50,875 nucleotides of DNA from Nannocystis sp. Lineage in GTDB: Bacteria; Myxococcota_A; Polyangia; Nannocystales; Nannocystaceae. Each line of letters starts with the position of its first letter. Position 1 is the first letter of the stretch. Location of the stretch: assembly GCA_016712315.1 (NCBI GenBank), contig JADJRG010000004.1:1-50875 (forward strand). The letters are read 5' to 3'. The notes under the pieces were generated by a model, which saw only the letters and a program-made list of their open reading frames with translations, was not told the origin of the DNA and did no database searches. Positions 46,529-50,875 of the stretch are shown here, piece by piece. Both the position numbers and the translations under genes were made by a program.

Positions 46529-48185
46529 ATGGCGGCGGATGGACGGGCGGAGATGCATGAGCGAGGGCGGGTCTTGGTCGTGGAGGACGATCTAACGCCC
46601 GGCAGGCCTTGGTCCTCCTCCTCGAGGACGAGGGCCACGAGGTCGCAGAGGCTGGCGACGGCGTCGAAGCCCTTGAGGTGATCGATCGCGGCTGGGTCCC
46701 CGAGGTCGTGCTCACCGACGTCCGATGCTACGACTCGACGGCATCGCCCTCATCGACGAGCTCCACCGTCGGATCCTGACGTGCCGGTCATCGTCATGAC
46801 CGCTTACGGCTCGATCGAGCACGCGGTCGAGACGCTACGGCTCGGCGCCGCGGACTACATCCGCAAGCCGATCGAGCCCAGCGGGTGCTCGCGGCGCTTG
46901 ATCGCGTCACCACCGCCCCGGATCGCGAGCTGCGGATCGGCGATCGGATCGCCGGGCGCTATCGGATCGACGACGCCTTGATCGGCGAGGGCGCGATGGG
47001 CAAGGTCTACCGCGCCACCCACCTCCACCTCGGGCGCGAAGTCGCGCTCACGCTCCTCAACCCGCGCAGAGGCGGAGCCGAGGGCCGCGCTCGCTTCTTG
47101 CGGGAGGCCCAGGTCGCCGCCTCGCTCCGCCACCCCAACGTCGTCCAGATCCACGACTTCGGCAGCGATCGAGGCCGACCGTACCTCGTGATGGAGCTGC
47201 TCCACGGCCGCGATCTCCGCAGCGCCCTCGCCGCCCACGGCGGCACCTCGATCTGCAACAGGTCCTCTGGATCGGCGCCACCATCGCGGCTGTGCTCGTC
47301 GAGACCCACCGGACCGGCCTCGTCCACCGCGACCTCAAGCCCGAGAACATCTTCCTCGAGCAGCGCGAGGACCACCACCACGTCCGCGTCCTCGACTTCG
47401 GGCTCGCCTTCATCGAGCGGGCAGGGCAGACCGACGGCCGCCTCACCGAGGAGGGCATGGTCGTCGGCACGCCGTTTTACATCGCCCCTGAGCAAGCCTC
47501 TGGCCTCGTCATCAGCCCCGCTGTCGACATCTACCCCTTCGGCTGCTTGCTCTACGAGATGCTCAGCGGCGCCCCGCCCTTCCTCGGCAACTCGATCCAA
47601 GTGATGTCGAGCCACCTCTACGATGATCCGCTGCCCTCAGCGAGCTCGTGGCAGGGCTCTCGCCGCGGCTCGACAGCTTGATCCTCAGCATGCTGCACAA
47701 GCTCCCCAAGTGGCGCCCTACTGCCCGCCAGGTCGAGTCCGAGCTGCGGGCGATCGCCCACGAGTCCGGCGTCGACCTCGCCCTCGCTCCTGCCCTCCCT
47801 GAGGAGCCAGAGGCCCAACTGCGCGTGCTCTCCGTCGGCAAGGTCAGCGCCTCGCTCACCGCCTCGCTCGCCCGCCGCGGCGTCTTGATCGAGCCCTCGC
47901 GGGCACCCCGACCAGCTCAGCCGCGTCGCCGCGATCTACGCCAGCGACTGCGCCCTCACGGCGATCCGCGAGCTCGCCGCCACCGGGATCCCCGCCGTCG
48001 CCGACCTTGAAGCGGGCGATCAGGAGCGCAGCCGCGAGCTCCGCGAGCTCGGCGTCGCCGCCCGAGTCACTCGCCCCATCAACGCTGACCAGCCCGCCGC
48101 GGCCCTCACCCGCGTCGCCCAGCGCCGCCGCTCCTCCGTCGAAGAGACGACCACCCTCCGCCTCCGCCGCGCCCCCACCACCTGA
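46529..48185 (+). CDS. Receiver - Ser/Thr kinase - receiver-like fusion (several frameshifts)
   Basis: It starts at ATG 46529. Residues about 12-130 are a response-regulator receiver: RVLVVEDD, VVLTDVR (phospho-acceptor Asp), VIVMTAYGS and ADYIRKPIEP. A Ser/Thr kinase follows: RYRIDDALIGEGAMGKVYRA, HRDLKPENIFL, VLDFGLAF and GTPFYIAPEQ. The usual VALK lysine reads VALTLLNP, so the ATP-anchoring Lys is Thr here. The C-terminus (LRVLSVGKVSASLTASLARRG, YASDCALTAIRELAATG, DLEAGDQERSRELRELG) has a receiver-like rhythm without the acidic pocket and ends in TGA 48183-48185. Indels lie near 46590, 46730, 46780, 46885, 47250, 47635 and 47905. It may couple two-component and kinase signalling. Confidence 0.65.
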
Positions 48186-48212
48186 CCCGGCGGGGGCGCG
48201 CCCACCTCGCCG

Positions 48213-48576
48213 CTACAGGCCTGGCCCGCGCCGCGGCTCCGCCAGCGCCGCCAGCTCCTCCTCGCCGAGCAGCCGCGAAGAGATCACAAAGCGCACCCCA
48301 GCGGCGACTCCAGCGAGAAGCCCGCCCCGCGCCCTGGCACCACGTCCAGCGTCAGGTGCGTGTGCTTCCACAGCTCGAACTGCTGGCCGCCGATATACCA
48401 AGGGCAGCCCTCCACCTCGCCGAGCAGCACGTCGCGCTGCCCCACCTTGAAGTCTGCGATCGGGAAGCACATCGGCGCTGAGCCGTCGCAGCAGCCGCCG
48501 CTTGCAGGAACATCAGCGGCCCGTGGTCGGCGACCAAGCGGCGGATCATCGCCGCCGCGGCCGCCGTCACGTCCAC
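48213..48576 (-). CDS. DUF779-family protein (frameshifted)
   Basis: About 120 aa from GTG 48576, 11 bp after the aldehyde dehydrogenase stop. Family blocks are RRLVADHGPLMFLQ, then after an indel (about 48505) GCCDGSAPMCFPIADF, VGQRDVLLGEVEGCPWYIG, QQFELWKHTHLTLDVV and GRGAGFSLESP. After a second indel (about 48300) it ends FVISSRLLGEEELAAL. The Cys pair in GGCCDG is conserved in the family and may bind metal. DUF779 genes commonly lie next to ExaC/AldB-type aldehyde dehydrogenases, as here, so they are likely co-transcribed. Confidence 0.7.
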
Positions 48577-48586
48577 GCGCGCGGGT

Positions 48587-50119
48587 TCAGAAGAACCCCA
48601 TCGGGTCCGGGTCGTAGCTCACCAGCAGGTTTTTACCTGTTGGTAGTGGCTGAGCATCATCTTATGGTTCTCGCGGCCGATCCCGGACTGCTTATAGCCG
48701 CCGAAGGCCGCGTGCGCCGGGTAGAGGTGATAGCAACTCGTCCACACCTGCCCCGCCGCGATCGCCCGGCCCGCGCGGAACGCGGGTGCATATTCCGCGT
48801 CCACACCCCGGCGCCGAGCCCGTAGAGCGTATCATTCGCGATCGAGATCGCGTCCTCGTAGTCGCTAAAGGGCGCGCAGGAGACCACCGGCCCGAAGATC
48901 TCCTCTTGGAAGATCCGCATCGAGTTCTTGCCGGAGAACACCGTCGGCTCCACGTAGAAGCCGCCCTTCAGCGGCCCTCGAGGATCGCCCGCCCCCCGCC
49001 CAGGAGCACGTACGCCCCCTCCTGCTTGCCGATCTCGATGTAACGCAGGATCTTCTCGAGCTGGTCATTCGACGCCTGCGCCCCCACCCGAGTCTCCGTA
49101 TCGAAGGGGTTCCCCGGCCGCGACTTCTCGCGCACCCGCGCCACCGCAAGCGCCATAAACTCCTCCCACACGCTCGCCTGCACCAGCGCCCGCGACGGGC
49201 AGGTGCACACCTCGCCTTGGTTCAGCGCGAACATACCAAAGCCCTCGAGCGCCTTTTGCCGGAACGCGTCGTCCTCGGCCAGCACGTCGGCGAAGAACAC
49301 GTTCGGGCTCTTGCTGCCCAGCTCCAGCGTCACCGGGATCAGGTTCCCGAGGCGTATTGCATGATCAACCGCCCGGTCGTGGTCTCGCCGGTGAACGCCA
49401 CCTTCGCCACCCTGTCGTTCGAAGCCAGCGGCTTACCCGCCTCGACCCTGAACCCCTGCACCGGGGGACGTTCAGCACCCCTGCGGGCAGCAGATCCGCG
49501 ATCAGCCTGATCAGCACGCAGATGCTCGCTTTGCGTCTGTTCCGCCGGCTTGAGCACCACGCAGTTGCCCGCCGCCAGCGCCGGCGCCAGCTTCCACACC
49601 GCCATCAAGATCGGGAAGTTCCACGGGATGATCTGCCCCACCACCCCCAGCGGCTCGTAGATGTGATACGCGACCGTGTGCTCGTCGAGCTCCGCCAGCG
49701 AGCCCTCTAGCGCGCGGATGCAGCCTGCGAAGTAGGGAAGTGGTCGATCGCCAGCGGCAGGTCCGCTGCCAGGTTCCCGCGGATCGGCTTGCCGCTGTCC
49801 CAGCTCTCCGCGATCGCCAGTAGCTCGAGGTTCGCCTCCATCCGGTCCGGCGCGATCTTGTTGAGAATATTCGCGTGGGTGGTCGGGCCTCGTCTTTTGC
49901 CATCACGCTCGCTTTCGTGCGTGCGTCGTGTCCAGCGCCGCCTCAACGTCTTCCGCCGTCGTGCGCGCCACTTACAGAACACCTCACCGGTCACCGGCGT
50001 GACGTTCTCGAAGTACGCCTCCCTGCTCGGCGCCCGCCACTCGCCGCCGATAAGCCTTCTGATAGCGCGCTGCAGAAGCTGAGCAGCGCCCTCGGTGTTC
50101 GGGAATCGTAGATCGCCAT
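48587..50119 (-). CDS. NAD-dependent aldehyde dehydrogenase, ExaC/AldB-like (many frameshifts)
   Basis: About 510 codons. ATG 50119 is preceded by GGAGG (50128-50132) at eight bases, the clearest ribosome-binding site in this part. Family blocks appear in order over several frames: YFENVTPVTGEVFCK, ANILNKIAPDRMEANLELLA, VVGQIIPWNFPILMAVWKL, VAKVAFTGETTTGRLIMQY, TLELGSKSPNVFFADV (general-base Glu), NQGEVCTCPSRALVQ (catalytic Cys), FQEEIFGPVVSC and FGGYKQSGIGRENHKMMLSHY, ending DPDPMGFF. It oxidises acetaldehyde or similar aldehydes to acids with NAD. At least eight indels break it. Confidence 0.75.
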
Positions 50120-50127
50120 CGCTTGAT

Positions 50128-50132
50128 CCTCC
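50128..50132 (-). promoter_or_regulatory. Shine-Dalgarno site GGAGG for the aldehyde dehydrogenase
   Basis: GGAGG eight bases before ATG 50119 fixes the start. It contrasts with the leaderless starts of neighbouring genes. Confidence 0.6.
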
Positions 50133-50391
50133 GCCGGTCACCCTGACTGGAGCCACGCTATCATTGTCCACGCGCGCTGCTTGTATAGCGGGAGCGCGCG
50201 CCTGTGAAGGCCAGCGAGGTCGAAGCTTCACCGCCCTCGACCTGAACCCACCTTCGCCGAACTGGCGACCTTCGTCCACCGCCTCACCCCGAACGGGTAC
50301 CCGCGCTCGTGGCCGCGCGCCAGGGGCAATTCCCACATGCGGGCATTTTTGGCTGGCAGTACCTTCGTTGGTCACCCTCCTCCTGCTCATG

Positions 50392-50875
50392 TTACGCGCG
50401 AGATGGGATCGCCCGCGAGCTGCGCGCTGGAGTGCCGCCGATCTCTTTCTTCCTTGGCCTGTCGTGATCGGCGCCGCCCGCTCGGTCGGCCTCGCCGTCT
50501 TCTCCGAGCCCGCTGATCCCCGCCCCCGGCAGCTCAGCGCCGCCGCCCTTCTTCGCTGCCGAGCGTCGCCCCAGCGTCGGCCTGCTCGCTCTCGCGATCG
50601 CGGCGTTGTTGCTCATCGTCGGCCCCGGCGCTCTGACCGTTCCCAGCGTCTGGGTCGCCGCTGCTTGTGTCACCTTTCGCCCTGGGTTTGAGCGGCCCTA
50701 CGCGCCCTCGCCGAGCGCCCGCCAGCTCCGCGCGGCTTCGCCCCTCGACTGGGCTCCTCCTGATCGGCACCATCGCTGGCGCTTATCGTGCTTCCCGGAG
50801 GCGCCCCTCGGCCCTGCCTCGGCCTGCTCGTCGGCGTCAGTCTTCGCCGCCGGTCAAGCTCGGATCCTCCGCGCC
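50392..50875 (+). CDS. Partial, broken membrane-protein gene (uncertain)
   Basis: The plus strand shows hydrophobic stretches split between frames: VVIGAARSVGLAVFSEPADP in one, and SVGLLALAIAALLLIVGPG followed by ALTVPSVWVAAACVTF in another. This pattern suits a two- or three-helix membrane protein with one or two indels, running off the window edge. No start, ribosome site or family is firm. The stretch 50133-50391 holds nothing I can support. Confidence 0.25.

Overview
The window is uniformly GC-rich, coding-dense DNA. It carries secreted lipoproteins with Ser/Thr/Gly/Asp-rich linkers and short Cys-rich tails, a receiver/Ser-Thr-kinase fusion and an M61 peptidase. This gene style fits Myxococcota, perhaps a Nannocystaceae/Polyangia-like bacterium. 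That placement is inference from style; no marker gene fixes the taxonomy.

Region 1 (1-14782) is one long plus-strand operon of about 16 genes, mostly joined by ATGA or longer overlaps. Almost nothing in it has an obvious household function. It holds three proteins that share a roughly 45-residue N-terminal module, three proteins that end in Pro-Trp/transmembrane/basic tails, an M23-like peptidase with an altered metal motif, and a ParA-like protein whose P-loop lysine is gone. It also has a methyltransferase-like protein, a phage-type (XF1762-like) acetyltransferase, a PAPS-reductase-like PP-loop protein, coiled-coil and Pro-rich scaffold proteins, and a large probably beta-rich protein. The best reading is the structural/cargo operon of a cryptic mobile element or particle of unknown type. 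It is the most likely undescribed system here.

Region 2 (14846-16231) has two lipoprotein genes. Region 3 (16232-29879) is a defence island. Its core is a three-gene cassette: an SNF2-type helicase with a C-terminal DUF3883-like domain that shows a D...ExK nuclease signature, a DUF1156 adenine-type DNA methyltransferase, and a DUF499 ATPase. Beyond it lie a small gene with two operator-like palindromes, an IS3-family element, the 3' part of an ATPase/HTH gene cut by that IS, and an AAA ATPase.

Region 4 (29910-50875) looks like chromosomal backbone: peptidoglycan-binding protein, DUF6544 protein, class III adenylate cyclase, Csp-type copper protein, YccF, DUF6265 protein, DUF805-like/SRPBCC fusion, M61 peptidase, GT39-type glycosyltransferase, two tandem paralogous lipoproteins with six repeats each, aat, receiver/kinase fusion, DUF779 protein and aldehyde dehydrogenase. 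At least seven genes here start with TANNNT-like hexamers 6-7 nt before the start codon, which predicts leaderless transcripts.

Many genes outside 14.8-30.7 kb are broken by single-base indels, mainly in homopolymers, most densely at 39-50.9 kb. I annotate the full-length gene that the homology implies and state where the frame breaks. Sequencing error is the simplest explanation, but real decay is not excluded.
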